A stretch of DNA of 64,000 nt from NCBI RefSeq assembly GCF_014892515.1, contig NZ_JADBGR010000077.1, forward strand, positions 1 to 64,000. Direction: 5' to 3'. Below, piece by piece: positions 1 through 8,118 of the stretch. The notes under the pieces were generated by a model that did no database searches, was not told where the DNA came from, and worked only from the letters and a program-made list of their open reading frames with translations. Source of the DNA: Myceligenerans pegani. GTDB lineage: Bacteria; Actinomycetota; Actinomycetes; Actinomycetales; Cellulomonadaceae. The first letter of the stretch is position 1. Each line of letters begins with the position of its first letter. The translations under genes were made by a program, and so were the position numbers.

Positions 1-140
1 ACGCCGCTGCGCGGCGCTCCCGCGCTCAGTCCCGGTTCGCCCGGAGCCTCGCGCGCACGGCCATCAGGGCGAGGCCCGTCAGAGCAGCCCGAGCGCCGCC
101 CAGACCGGCGCCTGGCCCCGGCCCCGCCGTCAGCCGCCGC

Positions 141-932
141 TCATCGCGACAGCCTCCGGTAGGCCCGCGCCGCGAGCGGCGCGAACACGGCCACGAGCAC
201 CGCGGGCCACAGCACCGCGAGCAGCACGGCGTTGTCCGCGAGGAACCCGCCCGATGTGCCCGCCGGGTTGCCGAACAGTTCCCGGCTCGCGGCCGCCGTC
301 GCCGACAGCGGGCTCCACTCCGCGAGGAACCCGAGCCACGCGGGCATCGACTCGGGCGCCACGAACGCGTTGGACAGGAAGCCTGCCGGCCACACCAGCA
401 CCTGGACGGCCGTCACACCGCCCTCGCCGCGGATCGTGAGCCCGAGGAACACCCCGACGACCAGCATCGCGAAGCGGAACCACAGCAGCAGCCCGACCGC
501 CAGCAGCGCTCCCCCGGCGCCCCCGGTGGCACGCCACCCGATCAGCAGTCCGCCCACCAGAAGCACCGCGAGCTCGACCGCGGAGTTGAGCAGGTCCGCC
601 CCCGCCCGGCCGAGCGGCACCGCCGCCCCGCTGATCGGCATCGAGCGGAAGCGATCGGTGACGCCCTTCTTCGAGTCGTTCGCGACGGCGGTCATCGTCG
701 CCTCGATCCCGAACATCATCGACAGCGCGAAGACGCCGGGCAGCAGGTAGGGCAGGTAGTCGCCCCCGCCCGGGATCGTGATCGCCCCGCCCAGGAGGTA
801 CCCGAACATCAGCACGAGCATCACGGAGAACAGGACGGAGAAGATCGGCGCCCACGGCTCCCGCTGCCAGTGCTTGAGGTCACGCTGGGTGATGATCCAG
901 CTCTGCTGCAGGGTCGCGGCGATGGCGGTCAT
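141..932 (-). CDS. ABC-2 type exporter permease (DrrB-like)
   Basis: A 263-aa integral membrane protein with a short cytoplasmic N-terminus, a first helix near residues 28-50 and about six hydrophobic segments in all, ending in a basic tail. This is the layout of ABC-2 permeases of the daunorubicin/multidrug export type. It should form the membrane channel for the ATPase encoded immediately upstream. The ATG overlaps the ATPase stop by four bases (ATGA), so the two are translationally coupled, and a GGAGG-like ribosome site lies about 6 nt before the start. The exported substrate cannot be read from the sequence. Regulation is probably through the divergent TetR gene. Confidence 0.88.
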   Translation of the reverse strand: MTAIAATLQQSWIITQRDLKHWQREPWAPIFSVLFSVMLVLMFGYLLGGAITIPGGGDYLPYLLPGVFALSMMFGIEATMTAVANDSKKGVTDRFRSMPISGAAVPLGRAGADLLNSAVELAVLLVGGLLIGWRATGGAGGALLAVGLLLWFRFAMLVVGVFLGLTIRGEGGVTAVQVLVWPAGFLSNAFVAPESMPAWLGFLAEWSPLSATAAASRELFGNPAGTSGGFLADNAVLLAVLWPAVLVAVFAPLAARAYRRLSR

Positions 933-1909
933 CGCTGCCCTCCTTCGGTCGTCGGGGTGGAAGCGGCCGGAGCGGGCGCCGTCGTCCCCGCGCCCGTGAG
1001 GCTCAGGAACACCTCGTCGAGGGTCGGGCGGCGCAGCAGGATGTCGTCGACGACGACGCCCTCGGCGTCGAGCGCCCGCACGACAGCGGTGACCGCGGCG
1101 GCCCCGCCCTCCGGCCCGGCCTCGATCACCACCTGCCGCAGCTCGTGCTCCGCGACGCCGCCGAGCTTCGTGGCGAGCGCCTCGAGGTCCGCGCCCAGCG
1201 GGGCCGTCACGAGCACCCGGTCGCCGCCCAGGCGCCGCTTCAGCTCGGCCGGCGACCCCTCGGCGACGACCTTGCCGTGGTTCATCACGGTGACCCGGTC
1301 GGCGAGCTGGTCGGCCTCGTCGAGGTACTGGGTGGTCAGCAGCACCGTGGTCCCCGCGGCGACGACCTGCCGGATGGTCTGCCAGACCTCGTTGCGGGCG
1401 CGGGGATCGAGTCCCGTCGTCGGCTCGTCGAGGAACAGCAGCACCGGGCGGCGGATGAGGCCGGCCGCGATGTCGAGCCGGCGGCGCATCCCGCCGGAGT
1501 AGGTGGACACCTTCCGATCGGCCGCGTCGGCGAGACCGAACGACTCCAGGAGTTCGTCGGCGCGCTCGCGGGCGGCGGGGAGCGACAGACCGTGGAGGCG
1601 CCCGAACATCACGAGGTTCTCGCGCCCGAACAGCACCTCGTCGAGCGCCGTCCCCTGGCCGACGAGCCCGATGGCGGCACGTACGGCCGCGGCATCCCGG
1701 CGCACGTCGTGGCCGGCGACGCGCACCTCGCCGTCGTCGCAGCGGGTGAGCGTGGCGAAGACGCCCACGGCGGTGCTCTTGCCCGCCCCGTTCGGGCCGA
1801 GCAGCGCGTGCACGGCGCCGGGGGCGACCTCGAGGTCGAATCCGTTCAGGGCGACCGTGTCGCCGTATCTCTTGCGCAGGCCGCGGGCGATCAGAGGTGG
1901 TGCGGGCAT
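929..1909 (-). CDS. ABC exporter ATP-binding protein (DrrA-like)
   Basis: A 326-aa ATPase with Walker A GPNGAGKST at about residues 38-46, an ABC signature YSGGMRRR near residue 140, Walker B LLFLDEPTTGLDP shortly after, and a C-terminal extension ending in the LDEVFLSLTG motif typical of DrrA-type drug or lipid export ATPases. It powers the permease downstream. The start at 1909 was preferred over an in-frame start at 1933 because AAGGAG sits about 7 nt upstream of it. The 1933 start would also lie within the operator-like region. The operon is divergent from a TetR regulator. Confidence 0.92.
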   Translation of the reverse strand: MPAPPLIARGLRKRYGDTVALNGFDLEVAPGAVHALLGPNGAGKSTAVGVFATLTRCDDGEVRVAGHDVRRDAAAVRAAIGLVGQGTALDEVLFGRENLVMFGRLHGLSLPAARERADELLESFGLADAADRKVSTYSGGMRRRLDIAAGLIRRPVLLFLDEPTTGLDPRARNEVWQTIRQVVAAGTTVLLTTQYLDEADQLADRVTVMNHGKVVAEGSPAELKRRLGGDRVLVTAPLGADLEALATKLGGVAEHELRQVVIEAGPEGGAAAVTAVVRALDAEGVVVDDILLRRPTLDEVFLSLTGAGTTAPAPAASTPTTEGGQR

Positions 1910-1926
1910 GCCGAAGCTCCTTTTCT

Positions 1927-1939
1927 CGTACACAGTACG
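1927..1939. promoter_or_regulatory. TetR-type operator half of a pair (O1)
   Basis: Palindrome CGTAC-ACA-GTACG between the divergent ABC operon and the TetR gene. A second element with identical arms and the same 3-bp spacer lies at 1971-1983, 44 bp away. Placement next to both start codons suggests that TetR represses the exporter and itself. The binding protein is inferred, not shown. Confidence 0.65.
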
Positions 1940-1970
1940 GCTTTCAACACGCCCACCCTAGCACTTATTC

Positions 1971-1983
1971 CGTACGTCGTACG
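1971..1983. promoter_or_regulatory. TetR-type operator half of a pair (O2)
   Basis: Palindrome CGTAC-GTC-GTACG with the same arms and spacer length as the site at 1927-1939. It lies just upstream of the TATCGT -10-like element (1991-1996) of the TetR gene, where a bound repressor would block both divergent promoters. Confidence 0.65.
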
Positions 1984-2003
1984 CGAAAGTTATCGTGGTG
2001 GGC

Positions 2004-2756
2004 ATGGCACACCAGCCCGACCCGGTCCTGCGCCTCCTGTGGCGGCACGGCCTCGACGAACCGCCCGCACCCCGGCGCGGCCGCAAGCAGAGCCTCACCG
2101 TGGACGACGTGGTCGACGCCGCGATCAAGATCGCCGACCGCGACGGCCTGGACGCGCTCACGATGCGGCTGCTGGCCACCGAGCTCGGGATCGGCGCGAT
2201 GAGCCTCTACACCTACGTCCCCGGCCGCAAGGAGCTCCTGGCACTGATGGCCGACCAGGTGTTCCGGCGTCGGACGCTGCCGCCGATGCCCGCGGACCTG
2301 CGCGAGCGCCTCGCGCTCATCGCCCGGACGCACTACGAGATCTGCCGCGAGCACCCGTGGATGCCGGACGTGATGGCGCTGCAGAACGGGATCGGGCCCG
2401 GGGTGTCGGACCTGTACGAGTGGCAGCTCTCCGGGATCGAGGACATCGGCCTCGACGACCTGGAGATGGATCAGACGGTCGCCGTGCTCATCGGGTTCGC
2501 GGGAAACATCGCCCGCTCGCAGGAGCGCATGCGGCAGGCCGAGCGGGAGTCGGGCATGTCCGAGGCCGAGTGGTGGGAGGCGAACGCCGCGGAGCTCGGC
2601 ACGCTGATGGCGGGGCGCGAGTACCCGATCGCCGCCCGCGTGGGCGCGGCGGCGGGGACGGCGTACCAGGCGTCGGCGGACCCGTCGGCGGAGCTCGAGT
2701 TCGGACTGGCGCGGATCATCGACGGCGTCGTCGCCTACGTGGACCGAAGGTCCTGA
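2004..2756 (+). CDS. TetR/AcrR family repressor
   Basis: About 250 aa. The N-terminal TetR helix-turn-helix is at roughly residues 30-75 (VDAAIKIADRDGLDAL, then LGIGAMSLYTYVPGRKEL). The C-terminal ligand domain resembles that of TetR-class proteins with the C-terminal tetracycline-repressor-like fold. It is transcribed divergently from the ABC exporter and probably controls it. The ATG at 2004 was chosen because a TATCGT -10-like hexamer ends exactly 7 nt before it and no ribosome site is present, suggesting a leaderless mRNA. GTG codons at 1995 and 1998 are the alternatives. The inducer is unknown; the exporter's substrate is a likely candidate. Confidence 0.88.
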   Translation: MAHQPDPVLRLLWRHGLDEPPAPRRGRKQSLTVDDVVDAAIKIADRDGLDALTMRLLATELGIGAMSLYTYVPGRKELLALMADQVFRRRTLPPMPADLRERLALIARTHYEICREHPWMPDVMALQNGIGPGVSDLYEWQLSGIEDIGLDDLEMDQTVAVLIGFAGNIARSQERMRQAERESGMSEAEWWEANAAELGTLMAGREYPIAARVGAAAGTAYQASADPSAELEFGLARIIDGVVAYVDRRS

Positions 2757-2842
2757 GGCCCGGGCGCCGCCACGCGCCCACGCCCGGCCCGCCACGTTCG
2801 CCGTCGTCCCTGGGGCGCGCTGACCTGCGTGAGGATGAGTCC

Positions 2843-3805
2843 ATGCGTGACTTCTACCCGGCCATCGAGCCGTACGACTCCGGAATGCTCGACGTCGGCG
2901 ACGGCAACCACGTCTACTGGGAGACCTCCGGCAACCCGGACGGCAAGCCCGTCGTCTTCCTGCACGGCGGCCCGGGCGGCGGGACGACACCGGACCACCG
3001 GCGCCTGTTCGACCCCGACGCGTACCGGATCGTGCTGCTGGACCAGCGCGGATGCGGCCGCAGCACACCGCACCTGAGCGATCCGGACGTGGACCTCGCG
3101 GCGAACACGACGTGGCACCTCGTCGCCGACCTCGAGCTGCTGCGGGAGCGGCTCGGGATCGAGCGATGGCAGCTGTTCGGCGGGTCGTGGGGCTCCGCGC
3201 TCGCGCTCGCGTACGCCGAGACCCACCCCGAACGGGTCACCGAGCTCGTGCTGCGCGGCGTCTTCACCCTCCGCCGGCGGGAGTTCGACTGGGTCTACGG
3301 CGGGCAGCTGGCGTCGCTCTTCCCCGAGGCCTGGGAGGAACTCCTCGCCGCCGTCCCGGAGGGCCGCGACACGGGCGACCTGCTCCGGACGTTCGCCGAG
3401 CTGGTCGACGACGCCGACCCGGCCGTCCGGGAGACCGCCGCCGCGGCCTGGTCCCGCTGGGAGGCGAAGACCGTGACGCTCGTGGAGCGGCCCGAGCTCG
3501 TGGCGCACTTCGTCGAGCCGAGAACGGCGGCGGCGTTCGCCCGGATCGAGCTCCACTACTTCACGAACGGCGGCTGGCTGGAGGAGGGCCAGCTCATCCG
3601 CGACGTCGGCAAGCTCGACGGCATCCCGGGCGCCATCGTCCAGGGGCGGTACGACGCCGTCTGCCCGCCCGTCACGGCGTGGCAGCTGCACCGGGCCTGG
3701 CCGGGCTCGGAACTGACCGTGGTGCCGGACGCGGGCCACGCGTTCGACGAACCCGGGATCCTGCACCACCTGATCGAGGCGACGGACCGGTTCCGGAGGC
3801 GCTGA
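2843..3805 (+). CDS. pip: Proline iminopeptidase (S33 family)
   Basis: A 320-aa alpha/beta-hydrolase that releases N-terminal proline from peptides in the cytoplasm. The oxyanion motif HGGPGGG is at residues 41-47, DQRGCGRS at 67-74 (diagnostic of Pip), the nucleophile in GGSWGS is Ser115, the acid in GRYDAVCPP is Asp271 and the base in DAGHAF is His299. The length matches bacterial Pip enzymes (about 310-320 aa), and the family's all-helical cap lies between the nucleophile and the acid. It stands alone, downstream of TetR and upstream of a channel gene. The start is set by homology with MRDFYPAIEPYDSG, the usual Pip N-terminus. Confidence 0.95.
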   Translation: MRDFYPAIEPYDSGMLDVGDGNHVYWETSGNPDGKPVVFLHGGPGGGTTPDHRRLFDPDAYRIVLLDQRGCGRSTPHLSDPDVDLAANTTWHLVADLELLRERLGIERWQLFGGSWGSALALAYAETHPERVTELVLRGVFTLRRREFDWVYGGQLASLFPEAWEELLAAVPEGRDTGDLLRTFAELVDDADPAVRETAAAAWSRWEAKTVTLVERPELVAHFVEPRTAAAFARIELHYFTNGGWLEEGQLIRDVGKLDGIPGAIVQGRYDAVCPPVTAWQLHRAWPGSELTVVPDAGHAFDEPGILHHLIEATDRFRRR

Positions 3806-3921
3806 CGGCGGTGCCGGCAAAGGCGCCGGGCCGGCGGCACGACCGCGCGCTTGCACCGGACCTGCCGCGGCCGCCGTCGGTCACGGTGGCCGGGCGGACG
3901 GCGGCGACATAGTGTCCTGAC

Positions 3922-4284
3922 ATGCTGGGGCTCGTGGTCATGATCCGGCGCTTCGTCGCCGCAGCCCGCACCGCGTGGCGGGACGGGACGTTTCGCGGAG
4001 CGGTGAGCGGGATTCTGATCCTCCTGGTCAGCGCGACGATCTTCTACACGCTCGCCGAGGGCTGGCCTGTTCTGGACGCGGTCTACTTCTCGATCGTCAC
4101 CGGGCTGACGATCGGCTACGGGGACCTCGTCCCGACCGGACCGGTCTCGAAGATCTTCACCGTGCTCTACGCCCTGCTGTCGGTGGGGCTGTACGTCCTG
4201 GTCGCGGCCTCGCTGGCGAGCGCGCTGACCAAGGACGCCGCGGACCGGCGGGCCCGGCGGAAGCATCGCCGCTCGGAGGATTGA
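3922..4284 (+). CDS. Two-helix potassium channel family protein
   Basis: A 120-aa protein with two membrane helices (about residues 26-44 and 75-98) around a pore loop carrying the K+ selectivity signature TIGYGD at residues 63-68. It ends in a short basic/acidic tail. This is the Ion_trans_2 architecture of small KcsA-like channels; four subunits would form the pore. There is no regulatory RCK domain. TAGTGT ends six bases before the ATG and no ribosome site is visible, so the mRNA may be leaderless. No functional link with the neighbours is evident. Confidence 0.9.
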   Translation: MLGLVVMIRRFVAAARTAWRDGTFRGAVSGILILLVSATIFYTLAEGWPVLDAVYFSIVTGLTIGYGDLVPTGPVSKIFTVLYALLSVGLYVLVAASLASALTKDAADRRARRKHRRSED

Positions 4285-4318
4285 CACGGGCGGACGTCGG
4301 AGCGGCGGCCGGGAAGCG

Positions 4319-4831
4319 CTACCGCGCGACCGCCTCGGGAGCCGGTCGTGCTCCGGCAAGCGCCCGCGACCAGGCGACCTCGCGTGCGAGCTGGCCCGAC
4401 TCCTGGAACAGCCGGACCTGGTGGGTCCCGGCGAGGACCGCGGCCAGCTCCTCGCGGTCGGCCGGCTCGAAGCCCAGCGTCTGCCAGAACGGCCCAGACC
4501 GGCGGCTGAACAGCCAGGCCCGCACCACGCCGGCATCGGCGGCGGCCTCCAGCGCGAACCGCGCGAGGGCGCTGCCGTAGCCCGCGCGCCGGGCGTTCGG
4601 ATGCACGGCGACGCTCCGGACCAGGGCATGCCGGCCGTCCTCGCTGAGCTCGAAGCCGGTGCTGCCGGTGATGGCGCCGTCGTCGTCCCGGTCGATCCAG
4701 AGCCGTACCGCCGGGGAGTCGAGCCCGCTCAGCGTGAGGTCGACGTCGTGGAGGAAGCCGGTCAGGTGCTCCAGGTCCGATCCGGCGACGCGGCGGAGGC
4801 GGGGCAGGTCCGGAGAACTCATGCCGGGCAT
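4319..4831 (-). CDS. GNAT family N-acetyltransferase
   Basis: A 170-aa protein with the GNAT acetyl-CoA binding motif A (VRSVAVHPNARRAGYGSALA) and motif B (WLFSRRSGPFWQTLGFEPADREEL), resembling the ArsN2-like group of single-domain acetyltransferases. The substrate cannot be told from the sequence. Two in-frame ATGs (4831 and 4822) are possible and neither has a clear ribosome site. The gene is convergent with the channel gene and divergent from the DUF2867 gene. Confidence 0.82.
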   Translation of the reverse strand: MPGMSSPDLPRLRRVAGSDLEHLTGFLHDVDLTLSGLDSPAVRLWIDRDDDGAITGSTGFELSEDGRHALVRSVAVHPNARRAGYGSALARFALEAAADAGVVRAWLFSRRSGPFWQTLGFEPADREELAAVLAGTHQVRLFQESGQLAREVAWSRALAGARPAPEAVAR

Positions 4832-4945
4832 CGTGCCACGTGAACTCGTCACGACGTCAGCAGCAGGGCCAGGTGCGCACGCCGCACGGCGGCCGCGGTC
4901 TCGAGGTCGGAGTGGGGCGGCAGCAGCCGCCAAGTCTACGCTCGG

Positions 4946-4967
4946 ATCCATACGGAACCGTATGGAT
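4946..4967. promoter_or_regulatory. Perfect 22-bp palindromic operator
   Basis: Perfect inverted repeat with arms ATCCATACGG and CCGTATGGAT around a 2-bp AA centre. It lies directly upstream of the probable start of the DUF2867 gene at 4980 and in the divergent region with the acetyltransferase gene. Its size and symmetry suit a dimeric TetR or MarR-like repressor, but no such gene is adjacent. Confidence 0.6.
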
Positions 4968-4979
4968 ATGGAGACCGCG

Positions 4980-5558
4980 ATGCGCGTACCCGTGAGCACC
5001 CACACCGAGCGCAACTGGCTCATCCACGAGATCGCCCCGGACTTCGAGGTGGAGGACGTCTGGGAGATCCCGGCCCGCCTCACCCCTGAGACGTTCCCTC
5101 GCGCCGTCCGGGACATGGCCGACGGAGACCCGAACCGCTCGCCGTCGGCCATCTCGCGATTCCTCTTCGCCGTCCGGTGGCGGCTCGGAGAACTCCTCGG
5201 ATGGGACGACGACGGCCATGGCACCGACGGGCGCGTCGCGAGCCTGGCCGAACGCGTTCCGGCGGAGCTGCGGGGCACACCCCCCGAGGCCGGTCCGGCG
5301 TCGCCCTTCACACCGCTCTACCTCACCGACGACGAGTACGCGGCCGAGCTCGCCAACGCCACGGTTCACGGGGTCCTGCACCTCAGCATCGCGCCGGACG
5401 ATCGCGGCCACGTCACGCGCATCGCGGTGCTCGTGCGGACGAACGGCTGGTTCGGGCGTTTCTACATGGCGCTGATCAAGCCGTTCCGCTACCTGTTCGT
5501 GTACCCGCCGCTCATGCGAGAGCTCGGCGCGCGGTGGAGCCGTGACAGCACGACGTAG
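4980..5558 (+). CDS. DUF2867 domain protein
   Basis: A 192-aa protein recognisable as DUF2867 from the block VEDVWEIPARLTPETFP, the middle EVSNATVHGVLHL-like segment (here LANATVHGVLHLSIAPDD) and the C-terminal WFGRFYMALIKPFRYLFVYPPLM, a hydrophobic stretch typical of this family. No enzymatic function is established for the family. The ATG at 4980 is preferred because GGAG lies six bases upstream; ATGs at 4962 and 4968 would place the start inside the palindrome at 4946-4967. The gene is probably controlled through that palindrome. Confidence 0.85.
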   Translation: MRVPVSTHTERNWLIHEIAPDFEVEDVWEIPARLTPETFPRAVRDMADGDPNRSPSAISRFLFAVRWRLGELLGWDDDGHGTDGRVASLAERVPAELRGTPPEAGPASPFTPLYLTDDEYAAELANATVHGVLHLSIAPDDRGHVTRIAVLVRTNGWFGRFYMALIKPFRYLFVYPPLMRELGARWSRDSTT

Positions 5559-5588
5559 ACGGATGATCCCGACCGGTCGCCCCGGCGA

Positions 5589-7280
5589 TCACTCCCGCAG
5601 CCAGGCCGTCGTCGCGCCGGGGAGGCGGCCGTCGTCGTCCAGCGGGGCGCTGGTGAGCAGCACCTCACCGGCGGGCAGTTCGACAGCGTCGGCGCCGAAG
5701 TTCGTGACGCACAGCCACCCGCCCGGGCGGCCGAAGGCGAGCACGTCGTCCCCGTCGACGTCGAGCCACGTCAGCCTCTCGGCCGTCTGCAGCTCGCGGC
5801 GCAGGGCCAGCGCCCGGCGGTAGAGGGTCAGCGTCGAGGCGGGGTCGCCGTCCTCGGCCTCTACCGCATGGTCGGCGAACCAGGCGGGCTGCGGCAGGTC
5901 GGCGGGCGCGTCGCCGAAGCCGAACGACACGCCGTCGCGCGTCCACGGCAGGGGGACCCGGCAGCCGTCCCGGCCGACGTCGAAGCCGCCGCTGCGGAAG
6001 AACGTCGGGTCCTGGCGGGCCTCGTCGGGGAGATCGGGCACCTCGTGCAGCCCGAGCTCCTCGCCCTGGTAGAGGTAGGACGACCCCGGCAGCGCCAGCT
6101 CGAGCAGGGTCCCGGCGCGCGCCCGGCGCAGCCCGAGCGCACGCTCCAGCACGGGCTCGGCCCCTCGGGCGAGCAGCCACTGCCGGCCCTGCTTCTCCGC
6201 GGTGTGGTCGCCGCCTCCCGCGCCGGGTCCGCGCGGTGGCAGGCCGTAGCGGGTCGCGTGCCGGACGACGTCGTGGTTGGACAGCACCCACGTGGTCGAC
6301 GAGCCCGACGCCTTGGCCAACTCGAGGTTGAACGTGATGATCTCGCGGAACTGCGCGGCGTCGAAGTCCGCCTCGAGGAGGTCGAAGTTGAACGCCTGCC
6401 CGAGCCCGTGCGCGCTGGCGTAGCGCGCACGACGGTCGGCGGCCACCCAGGCCTCGGCGACGGCGGTGCGGGGCGGGTCGTAGGAGTCGAAGACCTTGCG
6501 CCAGCCGGCGTAGATCTCGTGCACGTCGTCCCGGTCCCACAGCGGGTGGTTGCCGTCCTTGGGCAGGGCGTCGAGCTCGGCCTGGTTGGGGAGCGTCGGG
6601 CCGAGGTTCTTGGCGAGGCCGTGCGCCACGTCCACGCGGAAGCCGTCGACGCCGCGGTCCGACCAGAAGCGCAGCGTGTGCAGAAAGTCCTCGCGCACCT
6701 CGGGGTTGTTCCAGTTCAGGTCCGGCTGCTGCACGGCGAAGTGGTGCATGTACCACTGCCCGTCCCCCACCGGCTCCCAGGCGGACCCGCCGAACACCGA
6801 CGTCCAGTCCGCCGGCGGCTCCGCGCCGTCCGGGCCCTTGCCGTCCCGGAAGATGTACCGATCGCGGGCGGGCGAGCCCTTCGGCGAGGCCAGCGCCTCC
6901 CGGAACCAGGTGTGTCGGTCCGAGGTGTGGTTGGGGACGAGGTCGACGATCAGCTTGATACCGGCGTCGTGCAGCGCCGCCACCAGCGTGTCGAAGTCGT
7001 CGAGCGTGCCGAGCCGTGGGTCCACGTCCCGGTAGTCGTCGACGTCGTACCCGCCGTCGGCCAGCGCGGACGGGTAGAACGGGCTGAGCCAGACGGCGTC
7101 GATCCGGAGGCTGCGCAGGTACGGCACGCGGCTCGTGATGCCCGGCAGGTCCCCCATGCCGTCGGCGTTCGAGTCGGCGAAGGCCCGCGGGTAGATCTGG
7201 TAGACGGCGGCCTGGCGCCACCAGGTCGCCTCGCCGCCCGTCTCGTCGGGGGTCAGGTCGGTCTCGAGAACTTCGGTCAC
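5589..7280 (-). CDS. GH13 alpha-glucosidase (oligo-1,6-glucosidase type)
   Basis: A 563-aa cytoplasmic GH13 enzyme that hydrolyses terminal alpha-glucosidic bonds of maltose- or isomaltose-type oligosaccharides. Family regions in order: VYQIYPRAFADSNADGMGDLPGI at the N-terminus, DLVPNHTSD (region I), DGFRVDVAHG with nucleophile Asp217 (region II), TAVAEAWV with acid/base Glu276 (region III) and LSNHDVVRHATR with Asp337 (region IV). The length fits bacterial alpha-glucosidases. The start is a GTG at 7280, since upstream in-frame sequence has no family similarity. It stands alone with no transporter attached, and is convergent with the DUF2867 gene. Confidence 0.94.
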   Translation of the reverse strand: MTEVLETDLTPDETGGEATWWRQAAVYQIYPRAFADSNADGMGDLPGITSRVPYLRSLRIDAVWLSPFYPSALADGGYDVDDYRDVDPRLGTLDDFDTLVAALHDAGIKLIVDLVPNHTSDRHTWFREALASPKGSPARDRYIFRDGKGPDGAEPPADWTSVFGGSAWEPVGDGQWYMHHFAVQQPDLNWNNPEVREDFLHTLRFWSDRGVDGFRVDVAHGLAKNLGPTLPNQAELDALPKDGNHPLWDRDDVHEIYAGWRKVFDSYDPPRTAVAEAWVAADRRARYASAHGLGQAFNFDLLEADFDAAQFREIITFNLELAKASGSSTTWVLSNHDVVRHATRYGLPPRGPGAGGGDHTAEKQGRQWLLARGAEPVLERALGLRRARAGTLLELALPGSSYLYQGEELGLHEVPDLPDEARQDPTFFRSGGFDVGRDGCRVPLPWTRDGVSFGFGDAPADLPQPAWFADHAVEAEDGDPASTLTLYRRALALRRELQTAERLTWLDVDGDDVLAFGRPGGWLCVTNFGADAVELPAGEVLLTSAPLDDDGRLPGATTAWLRE

Positions 7281-7330
7281 GGATGCCAACGTATCCCGCA
7301 CCGGCTCAGCGCACGATGGCGGCCCTTCGA

Positions 7331-8095
7331 TCAACCGCGCAGCCGCACCGAGAGGCACGTGACGCAGCCCTCGAGCTTCTCGAACTCGGTCATGTCGACC
7401 GCGACGACCCGCAGGCCGCGCGCCTCGAGGAGCTCCTTCGTCCGGGGCGCACTCGTCGACATCAGCACGGTCCTCTCGTCGAGGAGCACGACGTGCGCAC
7501 CCTCCTCCTCCGGCACCGCCAGGAACGTCGGCCACACGGACGGATCGTCGACGAGCGGCTCGTAGCCGACGACGGTGCCGTCGGGCAGCGCCGTCACCGC
7601 GGACTTGAGATGGAGCACCTTGGTGAGCGGCACGCCGATCACCGTGGCCCCGAGCGGCTCGAGATGCACGGCGAGCTGGTCGACGCCCTCCTGGTTGGTC
7701 CGCCCGCCGAGGCCGACCCAGACCGTGCCGCCGTGCTTGAGCACGTCCCCGCCGTCCAGCGTGCCGGGCGCCTCGATGTGCGCGATGCGGTAGCCGAGGT
7801 CACGGAGCGTGCGCTCCGTGCCCGCGGTCTCGGGCTTGCGCTCGTCGGCTCCCGGCCGGGAGATCACGGCGAGGTCGCCGTACACGAGCACGGTGTCCTC
7901 GACGAACACCGAGTCGGGGCAGTCGTCGGCCGGCGGCACCTCGATGGTCTCCCAGCCCTCGGCACGCAGCGCCGCGACGTACGCCTCCCACTGGCGGCCG
8001 GCCAGGTCGACGTCGACCGGCCGGCGGTCGATGTGGGTGACCAGGCCTTCGGCGAGGCGAGGGCTGGGGCGGCGGACGAGGGCTCGGGGTGTCAT
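7331..8095 (-). CDS. ddaH: Dimethylarginine dimethylaminohydrolase
   Basis: A 254-aa member of the amidinotransferase superfamily that hydrolyses N-omega-methylated arginines to citrulline and methylamines. Visible are the acidic substrate loop DDCPDSVFVEDT (residues 57-68), the TLDGGDVL motif near 112-119, catalytic His162 in KVLHLKSAVT and the nucleophilic Cys near residue 247 in GCVTCLSVRL. Length and motifs match DDAH rather than the longer arginine deiminase. GAGAGGA lies upstream of the ATG. A dicarboxylate/amino-acid symporter gene follows upstream on the same strand with a 23-bp gap, so the two may be co-transcribed. Confidence 0.93.
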   Translation of the reverse strand: MTPRALVRRPSPRLAEGLVTHIDRRPVDVDLAGRQWEAYVAALRAEGWETIEVPPADDCPDSVFVEDTVLVYGDLAVISRPGADERKPETAGTERTLRDLGYRIAHIEAPGTLDGGDVLKHGGTVWVGLGGRTNQEGVDQLAVHLEPLGATVIGVPLTKVLHLKSAVTALPDGTVVGYEPLVDDPSVWPTFLAVPEEEGAHVVLLDERTVLMSTSAPRTKELLEARGLRVVAVDMTEFEKLEGCVTCLSVRLRG

Positions 8096-8118
8096 GCCGA
8101 AATCCTCTCAGGCGGCGG

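Noticed and set aside
1-140. A minus-strand frame ending at about position 27 with a hydrophobic stretch (LTGLALMAVRARL) that might be the end of a membrane protein or a broken copy of the exporter permease.
   Set aside because: No start codon or family match can be shown in so short a stretch, and it directly follows the intact permease. It may be chance in GC-rich DNA.
1145-2842. A long plus-strand frame that runs antisense to the ABC ATPase and into the aminopeptidase gene, suggesting an N-terminal extension of the aminopeptidase.
   Set aside because: The upstream part is only a shadow of the ABC and TetR genes. The aminopeptidase family begins at MRDFYPAIEPYDSG, position 2843.
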